Shown here one piece after another: positions 43,281 through 54,027 of a stretch of 64,000 bases of DNA. This DNA comes from Coprinopsis marcescibilis (lineage: Eukaryota; Basidiomycota; Agaricomycetes; Agaricales; Psathyrellaceae), in NCBI GenBank assembly GCA_004369085.1, contig ML210179.1, positions 140,322 to 204,321 of the forward strand. Direction: 5' to 3'. Position numbers and translations under genes: made by a program. Under the pieces are notes generated by a model. The model ran no database searches. It was not told the DNA's origin and saw nothing but the letters and a program-made list of their open reading frames with translations. How positions within the stretch are numbered: position 1 is the stretch's first letter; the number at the start of each line of letters is the position of its first letter.

Positions 43281-43433
43281 TGTTGTTGCTGATGATGATA
43301 TGTAGAGCTTGAAAGGTACAGGGGTGGAGCTAATGTGTAGGTAATCGTAATCCTTGAAGTCGGTTTCAGTTATTGTTATTGAGCCGGGGATGGAAGACAA
43401 TGGAAGGCAATGATATTCCCGGTGTGCAGAGAG

Positions 43434-43445
43434 CTTATTTATAGG
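43434..43445 (-). promoter_or_regulatory. TATA box of LLNP-D
   Basis: On the minus strand this reads CCTATAAATAAG, 154 bp before the start. The flanking GCACACCGGGAATAT and TTGCCTTCCATTGTC are the LLNP-D versions of the leader shared with copies A, C and E. Confidence 0.65.
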
Positions 43446-44592
43446 GCCAACCCCCTTTGCCCAGTGCCTGTACTAGCCACCACCGAGAACTATTGCATCT
43501 GCACATTGCGAGGCAACGGAAAGCAGCTGGGTACTTCCGCATTCGGTACTTAGGAGCGTTGGCACCCACCCTCACAATGGCAAGGACTCAGTACTGGCGC
43601 CCGGGACTCAATGCTTGGACCCGGCCTTGCGAATACAAGGGACGCGTTGTCGAAGCTTGCAGCTTGACCGCTTACGCGGACTTGGACTTGGACTTGGCAT
43701 TATATGGATGAATGATCTGCCCCTTTCCTCCATGGTCAATTTCGCCGTTTGGGACGTCAATGCGAAGCAGTGTTAGAATAATGATACACGCAGGAGCTAC
43801 TTATCTACGCAGAAGTGCGCTTGAATGCTTATTAATCGACGCACTAATCCTCCGGCGCTTCTTGGTCCTGTAGACATCGGCAGCTCGCTCAGCTCCGGTG
43901 GCGCTGCAACCCTGGGTGGGTGGGTGGTGGTCTGGTGGGACGGGGAGAAATCTCTTGGGGCATAATTATCTAGGACAACTTGGACCTTTGGTTGGCGGAC
44001 CCGTGCGGTCTGGTTGGGAGTTTATGTGAGTGTACTGAAAACCTCAGCATCCCACACGTGGGCAGATTCGCACGGATGACAGTACTTGGTGGCATTGTGA
44101 TATCCATTGAGCATATCTTTTTACCAGTGCTACTTTCTTGATGCGACGGCTGCAGATGCCAGCGCGCCACTCGCCAGAGTATGTGGGTAAGTGCATAGCC
44201 AAAATCCTGATGCTACGGACGTAACACAAACCCAGCAAACTCAAGTTTAAACACCCAAAAGCTCAAGCCCCCCGCTCCCGTTCGTACATACGCCGTACTT
44301 GGCACACCTCGTACATAGATTACACAGCATGCCCCTAATAACTAATATCTAGCATACAAATCTACACCCCCATAAATCACCGCAACCCCCGCCCCCCCAT
44401 TTCCTATTTCCCAACTCTCACTCAGCCCTCCATTTCTCCCAACCACCTCACCAGCCCCGCCATTTCCCATTTTCCCATCTCCCAATGCATCTCCCCAACC
44501 CTACCCTAGAACAAAAACGCCCATTGCACCAACCTAGAGCCTAAGAACAAAAACGCCCCATTGCCCCAACCACCTCAACAACCGAGAGGGCA

Positions 44593-47224
44593 CTAGAACA
44601 AAACGCCCAAACAAAACGCAACAACACCAGTCATGCTAAAGAACATGAGCGCGTACTGCGGGATCAGAAACGCTGAGAGGTGCATTTGGTCCTGCGCCGC
44701 CGCCGCCGCTGCTGCTGCCCGATCCGCGTCTGCGCTTGCACTTGCACTAGTATAATCGGGCTGTCGGTCGTCGGGTAGTCTTGGATCTTTCTCTGGCATA
44801 CGCGGAGGGAGGTGCGAAGAGGATGGGGACGCAGATGATTGGGATGGAGAGGGCGAGGGCGAGGACGCACCCACCGCCGAATTCCCAGCATACACCTGCG
44901 TCAAATACACCTGCGTCGTCGCCGTCGGCAAACACGAGCAGAATCTATCCACACCAAAAAAGTTCAGCCAAGTTCAAAGCGCCCCAGACAACCAAACCAA
45001 CGCATAAACCCCCCTCTCAAAGATTGATTTTCACCCAAAAACAAAAGAGAGGCAAACTCACATACAAACGAACCGCAACACCTTGTCCTCCCGCCGCACA
45101 AGCCCAGCGCGGACGAGCCCCTCCGTCACCAACACGCCCACCACGGGCATCAGCACCAGCCTCACCAGCGCCAGCGCGCATATGGCCCCGACAGGCAGCT
45201 GCCGCGAAAGTTCCGATAGCCGCCGCCTGGCCTTTCTGGCCTTGGTTTGCCAGGTTTGGGTTTTGGTTGCGGAGTGGGGGTGAGTCGGCGTCTCAGGTTC
45301 AGACTCCCCCGCTCCTTCAATCCCTTTCGCGACGTCCGATGGTACCACTCTCTGCTTTTCAGATCCTACCTCATCCCCAACCCCATCCCAATCCCAATCC
45401 CCGTCCTCTTCCGCATGCGCACCCCGCCGCACAACACGCGCCCGCGGCAACTCCAACCTCGCCAAGGCACTCCCCAGACAAACAAGCCCAAGCGGCACAG
45501 ACGCCGCACCAATGAACGTCGCCGCATCCTGTACGAACGCAAGCGGCGGCTGCCCGTCCGGTGCGAGTGGCTGCCAGGGCTTGGGTGCGGTCTAAAGAAT
45601 CCGGATTAACAAGAGGAGATTAGAAAAAAGGAATGGAAATAAAAAAGAGGGTGGAGGTGGATAAATGCATGCATATATGCGCCTTCGTGGGCTGTCTCAC
45701 CACCCACCGCAGATTATACCACACCCCCAAACCGATCACAAAACCGCACTCACCTCATCACCCACATCCACAAAAACAAACAGCGCCTTGAGCTGCGGTA
45801 CCAGACTGACCAACAACGCCACGAAAATAGCGACTGACGGCGGGGAGAGCAAGCCCCGCATGAACTCGCGCACCTGCTCCAGCGTCCTCGCCGCGCGCGT
45901 CTGGGGCAGGCCTTCAATTTCAATGCTTTTCGCTTCCTCAGAAGATGCAGTATGGGTTCGCTTGGATTTGGATTCGGATTTGTTGCGTAAGGACGAGGAA
46001 GAGGAAGAGGATGAAGAGGAGGGCAGACAACTCCGAACAGCCGACGTTATCTCACCCTCCTCGTCTATCCGACTCCCATGCACACCCGCCCCCAGCCCGC
46101 GCAAAGTCGAAGACGACGCCGAAGCCTGCAGACGTAGCCTGCTAGTCCCAGCCGTCCCAAGTTCGAATCCACCCCGGCTGCGCAGATCGTCCAAGTCCAA
46201 AGTGGCAACGTCCATGTGCAGGTCGGTGTCGCCAGTGGATGGGCGCAGTTCCAACCGCGGAGGCCCGCTTTTCGCGTCGTCGGGGTGGAGGCTATGAGCA
46301 TGAGCATGCGGATGCGCGCCTCCTTTTTCTTCGTCCCAGCGATCCGCTACGACGCTAACCCTCTTTCTCAGCCCCGCCAGCCCTAGCCCCAGGCCCTTCG
46401 CGCCCAGCCCATCCCCCGCCGCATCCGCATCCACACGCGCACCCCTGCGCACAACGCCCACAATCCTCATCCCCCACCTCCTCTTCCGCTCCCTCAACCG
46501 CGCCTTCACCTCCTCCACACCCACATCCTCCCCCTCAAAATCTTGCCTCACCCAGCGATGGCCGCCCATGGGGAAGAGGCTGACGGTGAAGACGAGGATG
46601 AAGATTGAGATGTAGGCGACGCTGAGGTCTTGGTCGCGTGCGGGGTTGAAGGGTGCGCTGGCTGTTACGCTCATTATCACTGATGTTGCTGTGTGGTGGC
46701 GTTAGTTTGGGTGTATAGAGGGAAGGAGAGAGGGATACGCACGGATGTCGCCTACGTTTCCCCATCCGCCCGCTACGAGGATGCCGTTCCGGAAGCGATG
46801 GGGCACCCAGAAGAACTGCTTGATCGTCCATGCGCTAAGGATACCTATAATCTCATACAGCGACGCGACGAGCACCAGCGGGCCTGCCAACGCATAAGCG
46901 TCCGGGCGCGGGAATGAATTACGTAGGGGAACGCACCGAATGCTTTGATGTTGTCCGCATTGAACGAGGGCACGATCTTGCTGAAGAGCAGACAGGGGAT
47001 GGCGATGTAGAGTATGAGCTGCGATGTCCCGCGGGCAGCGGCCAGCGGGAATATCTCGGCTTTTGTGACTATGAACCCTGCTGCGACGCATATGATCCTG
47101 GATAGGGGTCGCATAAAACTGGTCAGTAAAACAAGCGAGCAAGCGAGAGTGGTAGAGACGGGGAGACGTACAGACGTAGCAGAGGCCTGAATGATATCCA
47201 AATCAACGCTCCGACCGACAGCAT
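44593..47224 (-). CDS. PIN-like / auxin efflux carrier family transporter
   Basis: Membrane transporter of the auxin efflux carrier family, whose fungal members (yeast Ecm3-like) sit in internal membranes and have poorly known substrates. It starts MLSVGALIWISFRPLL. Conserved parts follow: IICVAAGFIVTKAEIFPLAA, then LILYIAIPCLLFSKIVPSF, then GNVGDIPTSVIMSVTASAPF. A very long, low-complexity cytosolic loop is rich in Arg, Ser and Asp. The C-terminal half has VAIFVALLVSLVPQLKALF, then AATFIGAASVPLGLVCLGSA, then ICALALVRLVLMPVVGVLV and PTATTQVYLTQVYAG. Another Ser/Ala-rich insert lies before the last helix (MFFSMTGVVAFCLGVLF). Five or so introns were inferred, the first within LLRL|IICV. The two inserts make it much longer than bacterial relatives. 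Nothing ties it to auxin itself. Confidence 0.88.
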
Positions 47225-47232
47225 TGTCTCCT

Positions 47233-47256
47233 CTCTTTCTTTCTTTCTTTCTTTCC
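47233..47256 (-). repeat. CTTT microsatellite
   Basis: About five CTTT units lie just upstream of the PIN-like gene start (47224), so they fall in its 5' leader or promoter. Confidence 0.85.
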
Positions 47257-47259
47257 ACG

Positions 47260-48420
47260 TGGGTAGGGGCGAGCTCGCTGGATAGGCGCAGGTGGTGCGC
47301 TGGTCGGTCGAGGAGTATCGACTGCGATGGTCAACGCGGTCCGCCGTGCTGGTGGTGGTGGTACCAGTCAAAGCTTCACACACCCTGAGCAACTCGACCA
47401 ACCGGAACAAGCTCCGAAAACGAGTCTATCAGCAGGCAAGCCGGCCTTGGGGCAAAAAAAAAAATCGGAAACAGTGGGGGGCAACTCGGGTTGACTCGAT
47501 CGTCGTCAACGGTCAGGGTAGCGACCTCGCCACTTGACTCGACTTGCAGGATCTCCCCCTCCCCCCTCTATACTTACTTGGTAGTACACCATTTACCCAC
47601 TTTGAGCCGACGTATGTAGGTGGCTTCGATTGTTCTACTCTAGTCGAGCTGATGTCATGTCCTCGTCGTTGCTTCTGCACCCTACCTGGTGGTGGTCCTG
47701 TAGATCCGCGGTTGATATAGTGGTATGTATGTAAATGCAACAAGTTGTGCCTGGACGTTTGGATGGCAGGGCCAATGGAACTTTGCACTTGAAGGGCTTG
47801 GGAGGTGGGATTGGAAGCTCGGTCCGCCGGTTGCTGATGTGGTGTGCCTGGGTGGAAGGAAGGCAAGGAAGGAAAGAACTTGCGACGACGAGCGCCGTGA
47901 TTGGCCGATGCGTTATTACGATGCGCGCCAAGCGGAAATTAACATACAACATAGGGGCTGCGCTCGGCAAGGTGCGGCCCTGACGCCGCCGTGCAGAGTT
48001 CAAACGTTCAAACCACCACCATTTCATGTCCCAGTCCATGCCGCATCCAAGCCATATGATATTACGAAAAGTGGAGCTATGTCGACTTTCACTACATGTA
48101 TGGATGAGTAATATCGACTAGTTCCTGACGTATTCCGAGATGCCTCGAGGTGTTTTTTTCGCTGGGGCTGCAGCCTGATAACTTCACTTATCACTTATCA
48201 CTTACGAAAGTGCCGTTACTAATGTCATGGGTGAACCTTGTTGGGGACTGGAAGCGTGTGGTTGCGCGCTCAGAACTTGGCTGCCCAAAGTCAGAAACTT
48301 CTTGTCAATTATAGGAATAGCGAACGTTGAGCACGGGGCCTCTTTGGTTGATTAAACCTGACAACCTAGTATCATCTCAGGCTCCGAACAGAACAATTAT
48401 ATATCCTCGCGTCCATTATC
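47260..48420. other. Intergenic, no supported gene
   Basis: Overlapping short ORFs on both strands share no motif and no codon pattern. A poly-A run (47454-47464) and pyrimidine-rich patches are present. Nothing further is supported. Confidence 0.5.
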
Positions 48421-48423
48421 CAT

Positions 48424-48627
48424 TTATCCATGTCTACCTCTACTATAACTGAGACTCACAGACGCAGATTGGCCAAAGCCAAACTGAGCTCCTCCATCGC
48501 CCTCGCCTCCCCATTCCCGCGCAACGCGCACCGCGCCCGCAACCGGCTGCGTCGCGTCCCTCTTCCTCTTCAGCTGCTCCCTAATGCACAGGACGGGCAG
48601 GGGGTTCAGCAGGCGGTTGATGTCCAT
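48424..48627 (-). pseudogene. LLNP-F: N-terminal remnant
   Basis: Starts MDINRLLNPLPVLCIREQLK, matching the MDINLLLNP start of copies B and D, then diverges into Arg/Gly-rich sequence and stops after 67 codons. Both Cys/His sites are absent and no TATA box is seen at the usual distance. The match is only the first nine or so residues, so chance cannot be excluded, but the location inside the LLNP cluster favours a remnant. Confidence 0.4.
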
Positions 48628-48691
48628 CGCAGTTCAGTACTCAGTCTTAAAGCTTAAAGCTTACAGCAAGTTTCAAAAGAAGGCACTCGGG

Positions 48692-49369
48692 ATGCGCCCC
48701 TTGCCAGGCAGCGTCGGCTGCAGTGCATGGCCGCACGGCTGGTACCTCTGCGACCTCGTCGCCGGGATCGACCTCTACAACGAGCTCGCGCTGGTCGAGA
48801 CGTCGTCGGTGGACAGGGACCTGTTCTACGTCATCTTCGGTATACCCAGGGATAGGGATGTCAACCCGAAGCAGCTGACCGTCGTCCAGACCTACCGCGA
48901 GATCCTCGCCCACCCCGACAACCAGGCCGTCAAGAAGGAGCACGTGGATAAGGGACGCGTAGCTAGCGCGACTGTGAGTGCGTTCACAAAGGCGTGTGCG
49001 TACCGTTCGAAGGAGATCATTGCGAGGAAGGCCGCCGTGAGGGCGAGCAAGGAGCTGCGTGAGCCTAGGCGTCCGCGGAATGTCAGTCGGGAAGAGTGGG
49101 AGCGCCAGAAGTATGTGAAGCTGATGCAAGCGTCTTATGAGAGGGCTGGCGGGTGTGAGTGTGCCGGTGTCGACACGAGTCCCGAGAACCTTCCAAACCT
49201 GTACCTCGATTTGAAGCGCCGCCATGATGAGGGTTGCCCAATGAGCGCCCAGGGCAAGAGGATTGACGGGTGTATGAAGCAAGCCCGTACTAGAGTAGTA
49301 CTAAGGGCCGTAGAACCGAACGAAGATTCCCTGGGTCTACATAACCTGAGCCAGAACCGAGTACCATGA
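48692..49369 (+). CDS. Hypothetical protein with a weak J-domain-like stretch
   Basis: 225 residues if started at MRPLPGSVGCSAW; the frame is open to 48584, but earlier Mets overlap the LLNP-F remnant on the other strand. The segment LFYVIFGIPRDRDVNP, then YREILAHPDNQA resembles a J domain (helix, then HPD) that normally recruits Hsp70. The spacing and the glycines are imperfect, so this is only suggestive. Two Cys follow (GCECAG), then LDLKRRHDEGCP. It is single exon and GC-rich. It could be an orphan gene or part of a repeated element. Confidence 0.4.
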   Translation: MRPLPGSVGCSAWPHGWYLCDLVAGIDLYNELALVETSSVDRDLFYVIFGIPRDRDVNPKQLTVVQTYREILAHPDNQAVKKEHVDKGRVASATVSAFTKACAYRSKEIIARKAAVRASKELREPRRPRNVSREEWERQKYVKLMQASYERAGGCECAGVDTSPENLPNLYLDLKRRHDEGCPMSAQGKRIDGCMKQARTRVVLRAVEPNEDSLGLHNLSQNRVP

Positions 49370-50602
49370 ATTTTCTGTCTCTCGTAGTCAACGTTCATCA
49401 GAAGTTTCGCTACTTAGTACTTGCCCACTAGCTCTGGCGAGCGGCGGCATATCAAGTAGCACCAATAGAAAGATACAAATATGTTCAATTTATGTCTAGA
49501 GTATGCCACTACCATATCCAGTAAGACATAAACCACAGTGGTGTTTATCACGATTCTCACGCTATCGAAAGTTTTGAATTTCCCATATTGCAGTCCTGTA
49601 CACACTACTACGCAGTTATGAGCTACATATGTGACAATATCAAATTGCGCGGTGTGACAGGGATTATGACAAAAGGGCAAATATGACAAAGTGCTAATGC
49701 CAATATGATAAAAAAACGGGAATGGTGGGGACTACCAATAAAAGTTAAGTGCACTTGTCTAAAAAGAGTGCACCTGTAGAATTAAAGTGCATATCGGTGC
49801 AAAAGAGTTGGTAAGAGAATAAAAGTGAAGTTGGCGCGCCCGCCGCCAAGTAAGCGCAAGTTGCCCTGCCTGCCATTTTGGGACATGTGCCACGTTGGCT
49901 AAGACCACCACCCCGCCGCCCAGCAATACTCATTACCGTCGCTACCGTCGCGTCAACAATTGGGAGGTCCCGCCCAAGGCATTCGGCACGGAAAATGAAT
50001 ATGTCGATCGGTGGGGCACCATAAAAGGCTTTAACCTGCCTTTTCATCTTTTTTTCCCTCTCTCTCACAAACTCAAGCCACCGATAGGACGATGGCCCCA
50101 ATCAACCTCGACTTGTTGGATGTGGTAAAGCTGGAAGGCTACCGTGAATTTGTATATACAAATGTCTCTCACTTTGCGCTTTCTGATTGTTTCTGCTCAG
50201 TTCTTTGCCAGCTGTTTGGCTGAAAGCCCGGACACCCGCTGTTTTCGCTCGGAGACCCCAAGGGGTGGGTTCAAGAGTCTGCCATGAGTGTCTGAGCTCA
50301 TGAACCCCCTCTCCTTCATTCCGTGACCCTGCTGCGGTTTCACCCTCAAATTGATCGGGGCTCCCTTGCCGCATTCATGACATTCGTTTTCAATTTGGAA
50401 GCATCGATTCCGTGATATTCGAGTAAAAGATCTCGCAGTCCGGCTGAAAATCATGGCAAGGTCCGCTGACAATATTCAAATTACTTGAAGTTACCTTCAG
50501 GGCTCTGCGCACTATGTCTACGAATAGGCGAACAGCCTTTTGCCAGAGGGATGCCGCTGAAAAATGTGATAGGAATCTGAGCGTGGGCACAATGGAAGCT
50601 CC
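49370..50602. other. Intergenic with an orphan-looking promoter
   Basis: No gene is supported. At 50020-50095 there is a promoter-like arrangement: ATAAAAGGC, a CT-rich stretch, then an ATG at 50092 opening MAPINLDLLDVVKLEGY, which runs into a stop after about 40 codons. It may be the 5' end of a lost gene. Confidence 0.4.
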
Positions 50603-51028
50603 TAAGGTAGGGCGCATTCACGATCCAGGAGGGGTCGTAATACCTCCGAAACCCCCTTGTCTGGCTTATACCATCGCAACGAGTCCACCATTCTTTCTGA
50701 GTCTGTGTTAGACAATAGTCCGACTGACTTCAAAGGTCTTGGTGCGGCCAAATTTTTGGATGAAGTATTTGTGGCTTGTATATCGAGCGATATCTTCGCT
50801 CAGTAGGATTTCGCTAATATTTGCCATATTCTTCATTGATATGCTTATTCTGAAGCCTAGACAGATAAAGAACTAATTTCGGCCGCACCAAGTGGCGGGA
50901 AATAGGTCTAACTGATAAATAAATGCAGCTCTACGGCCATATATAACCTCAAGCCGATGGTATAAGCCAGACAATGAGTTTTCGGAGGTATCACAACCCT
51001 TCCTGGATCGTGAATGCGCCCTACCTTA
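50603..51028. mobile_element. MITE with about 74-bp TIRs
   Basis: The left end, 50603-50676 (TAAGGTAGGGCGCATTCACG and on), is repeated in reverse complement at 50955-51028 with several mismatches by eye. The inner parts also pair (TTGGTGCGGCC near 50740 and GGCCGCACCAA near 50885). The ends fit a TA target duplication with the element starting at AGGTAGGG and ending at CCCTACCT. There is no coding capacity. It lies about 430 bp upstream of the peroxygenase gene. Confidence 0.85.
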
Positions 51029-51460
51029 CAGCAGCTTGTACATCAGGGTGAAACGTAATCGAGAGCAAATAATTGGTTTGTTGGTGGTTATTCAAAATAA
51101 ATTGCGATGCAAACGTGATTTTGGCACTTGGAAAGCGTTAGTGATGGCCGGGTGTGTTCTTGGGCGCTTGTACTACGCCTTTAAAATTAGAATCCCATCA
51201 GGCAATCACACAGCAGTGACGAAACTCCTGTTCTCAGGTCAGAAAGGGGCTCGGATCCGGAACTCCTTCGTGAAAAGGATGACCTCTTGTTTGCTGTCAA
51301 AATTGCCTAAGCAATATATGCATGTACCATTTTCTACCTATATAAACCCTGAGGACTCGTCGATACTTCTTCAGCTAAAGCAAACAATCTCAGACTTCAC
51401 TTCCATCTATCTTAAATTTCCAGTACTCTCTACATCTCACTACCAGCTTCAAACTCAAAC

Positions 51461-52821
51461 ATGACAATCAAGAAGCTGTCTGTATTCCTCAGCACTCTTG
51501 TCTTGGTCTCGCAGGTCTCTGCATTCCCGCAGCATGGAACTCTTGCCGGACTCGATGCACGACAGGTTGAGCAGATCGTCCCGACCTTGAACGCCAGAGT
51601 TCCACCACCGCCTCCAGGACCCCCTGCGTTCACAGGTGCTAAGCTTGTCGACGATAGGGACCATCCATGGAGGCCTCTACGACAAGGTGACGTTCGAGGT
51701 CCCTGTCCTGGACTCAACACTCTGGCATCGCATGGTGTGAGTGCTACCTCTTTCATTCTACGTGCAAGGCTGTCATTTGACCAGTTCACAGTACCTCCCC
51801 AGAAACGGTGTTGCTACACCAACTCAGATTATCAACGCTGTCCAGGAAGGTGCGCAGCCTGGTTTCCCTTCCCTTATCTGTCGGCATTTGTGACCAAGGC
51901 GTTTTGAAGGGTTCAATATGATCAATGGCGCAGCAAAGATTGCGACTTATGCTGCACTTATCCTCGAAGGCAACGTTGTTACCGATTTGCTCAGCATCGG
52001 CGGAAAGACATCTCGCACTGGTCCTGACGCGCCTCCACCGGCATCTATTGGTGGCATAAGTCATCACGGAACTTTCGAAGGAGATGCTAGTATTACTCGA
52101 GGTACGTTCGAGTGTTGATTTATCGAACATATTTCCGATTGTCTTGCGTAGGTGATGCCTTCTTCGGCGACAACCATAGCTTCAACCAGGTGCTGTTCGA
52201 TCAGGTATGTCGTGCTATTTTTGTACTCGCCTGATGCTCTGTTAATTCGATGTCCTTTAGTTTGTCGATTTCAGCAACCGCTTTGGTAACGGGTTCTACA
52301 ACTACACCGTCGGAGGCGAGCTTCGCTTCCACCGCATCCAACAATCGATTGCGACCAACCCAGAGTTCAACATTCGGGGTTTCAGACACGTAACTGCGTA
52401 TGGCGAAGCCGCTTTCATTGCCAACATCTTTGTTGATGGCCGCAAGACCGGAGCTGAAGCTAACCAGCTCGACATGGATTCCGCGCGCAACTTCTTCAAG
52501 GATATGCGATATCCTCGAGGTTTCTTCAGGTCAAACAAGCCCACTGCAGGGGAAGGCGCTGATATCATTTTTGCGGCGCACCCAACTCAGCCTGGACACA
52601 ATGTTGGAGGGGTTAACAGCTTCGTGGTTGACACGAGCTTGGGTGGGTTGTTGGATCAGTGCCTGTTTTACACCCAGCTCGTGAATGTCACTGTAAAGGG
52701 ATTGTACCCGAGCCCTACCGGAATCTTGCGCAGGAACTTGAACATCAATCTCGGGTTCCTTTACGAAGCACTCAACCTCCCTCCTTCTTGCCCTCAGGTT
52801 TTCCCTTATGGCACCAATTAG
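51461..52821 (+). CDS. Heme-thiolate (unspecific/aromatic) peroxygenase
   Basis: Secreted heme-thiolate peroxidase of the chloroperoxidase/UPO superfamily, which uses H2O2 to put oxygen into aromatic and aliphatic compounds. Exons are 51461-51736, 51792-51849, 51910-52101, 52152-52204 and 52261-52821, giving 379 residues. A signal peptide starts MTIKKLSVFLSTLVLVSQVS, followed by a Pro-rich segment. The proximal Cys is residue 82 in GPCPGLNTLASHGYLPRNG. The EGD motif lies at about 168-170 (GTFEGDASITRGD), and the acid-base pair is probably the Arg and Glu of RHVTAYGEAAF. The length matches the long-type UPOs, not the short MroUPO type. All key motifs are present, so an active enzyme is expected. 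Confidence 0.92.
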
Positions 52822-53559
52822 CGTGTCCTTGATAATTTAGACCTACATTTTATGTACTGATAGCTATTTCAGCGTTCACTCTTAGACTAGTTAACAATCT
52901 GAAAGGTTATTTTATGTTATCGTTACAAAGCTTCAGTTATGGGTTCCATCACCTCTCCAGGCTCTCCTGGAGGTCGGCAAAACAGCTCTCTGAGTCTACC
53001 TCGGCACATAGTATCGTGTGTACTCTCGAATTGGACCTGCACGATCATCGCTGACGCTCAATAGCTCGCGCGCTTGCGCTTGCATAGGAAAGTACGGCCA
53101 GTCCACCAGTGATTCCGACGAAGACGGGCCTCTTGTCGTCTGCTACGTTATTCTTCCATCTTCGTTGCTTGGCAGAGTAGTGATTCATTAGCCGAAACAT
53201 GGCAATAGTTTGCTTTCTCTCGGATTCTGCGAGTGCCACTTGCATTCCAACTATTTCAATGCCCTGCACTCTACATCATCCCGATGTTCGTTGAATAGAG
53301 TGCCACCTCTGAAGGCTGAAGCTTGATGTGTGTACATTGTTCTATTGGAGCTCTGAACAACGTAATGCACAGGTATCATTTGACTTCATTCTTCTAAGGT
53401 CTGTACTCTTTCGCTGACATATGGTGTTAAACATTCCTGCGCTGCTCGCGCAGTTAACTGTCAAAATGATCCTGACTTCATCCCCCTAAATTGAGGAACA
53501 TACGCTGTTAAAACTCTCTAGGGGGTGCTGTCTAACTCTTCAGCTTGAAGATCTGCAGC
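52822..53559. other. Intergenic
   Basis: No gene is supported. A 74-codon minus-strand ORF (53045-53269) is discussed under rejected items. Short hairpins occur but nothing longer than 10 bp per arm was noted. Confidence 0.45.
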
Positions 53560-53840
53560 TACTTACCACTTGAACAATGGTACTATATTTATATCCACAT
53601 AAGCTATCTATAATGCAAATCCTATACTAGTCCCTGAAGCTATGTTCTACACGGAAAGACAGTTAGGCGTAATTCAGTCAAGAAACTTGTCTTCGTCGCG
53701 GAATCAAAGAACCGAAACCATTTTCGCTCGAGGGGTATTAAGCAGCGTAAGAGCATTGAGCTAGAAAGTACACGACTAAGATGTTCATTCTTCAAAGCGA
53801 TACTAATCTTAATTTTCACGCCTGAGCTACCGAGCCTCAT
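53560..53840 (+). repeat. Solo LLNP 3' flank at the inner end of the right arm
   Basis: Contains CAATGGTACTATATTTATAT, CTAGTCCCTGAAGC, GCGGAATCAAAGAACC and GCAGCGTAAGAGC in the same order as downstream of LLNP-A and E. No LLNP gene lies before it. It is the reverse complement of the LLNP-D flank at the end of the left arm, so the right arm lost, or never received, the matching gene. Confidence 0.75.
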
Positions 53841-54027
53841 ACACCCAACGGCTGAGGACCCTAATTACTCCTCACCAACACGGACGAGAGATTCGAGTAG
53901 ATTGAAAAGACGCATCAAGTCGCAGAAAGCAATACCAAAACAATGCCGCAAACACGTTCAAAAGAACGTCACAATCCCACTACCACATCCAACCACGAGA
54001 TTTCTCCGTCCGTACCACCACCCTCAT

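Noticed and set aside
44781..45515. Plus-strand ORF of 244 codons rich in Pro and Ser
   Set aside because: It is the opposite-strand shadow of the PIN-like transporter gene, whose motifs are clear on the minus strand.
53045..53269. Minus-strand ORF of 74 codons with a hydrophobic stretch near the end
   Set aside because: Too short and isolated; one hydrophobic run (FVGITGGLAVLSYASAS) is not enough to call a tail-anchored protein.
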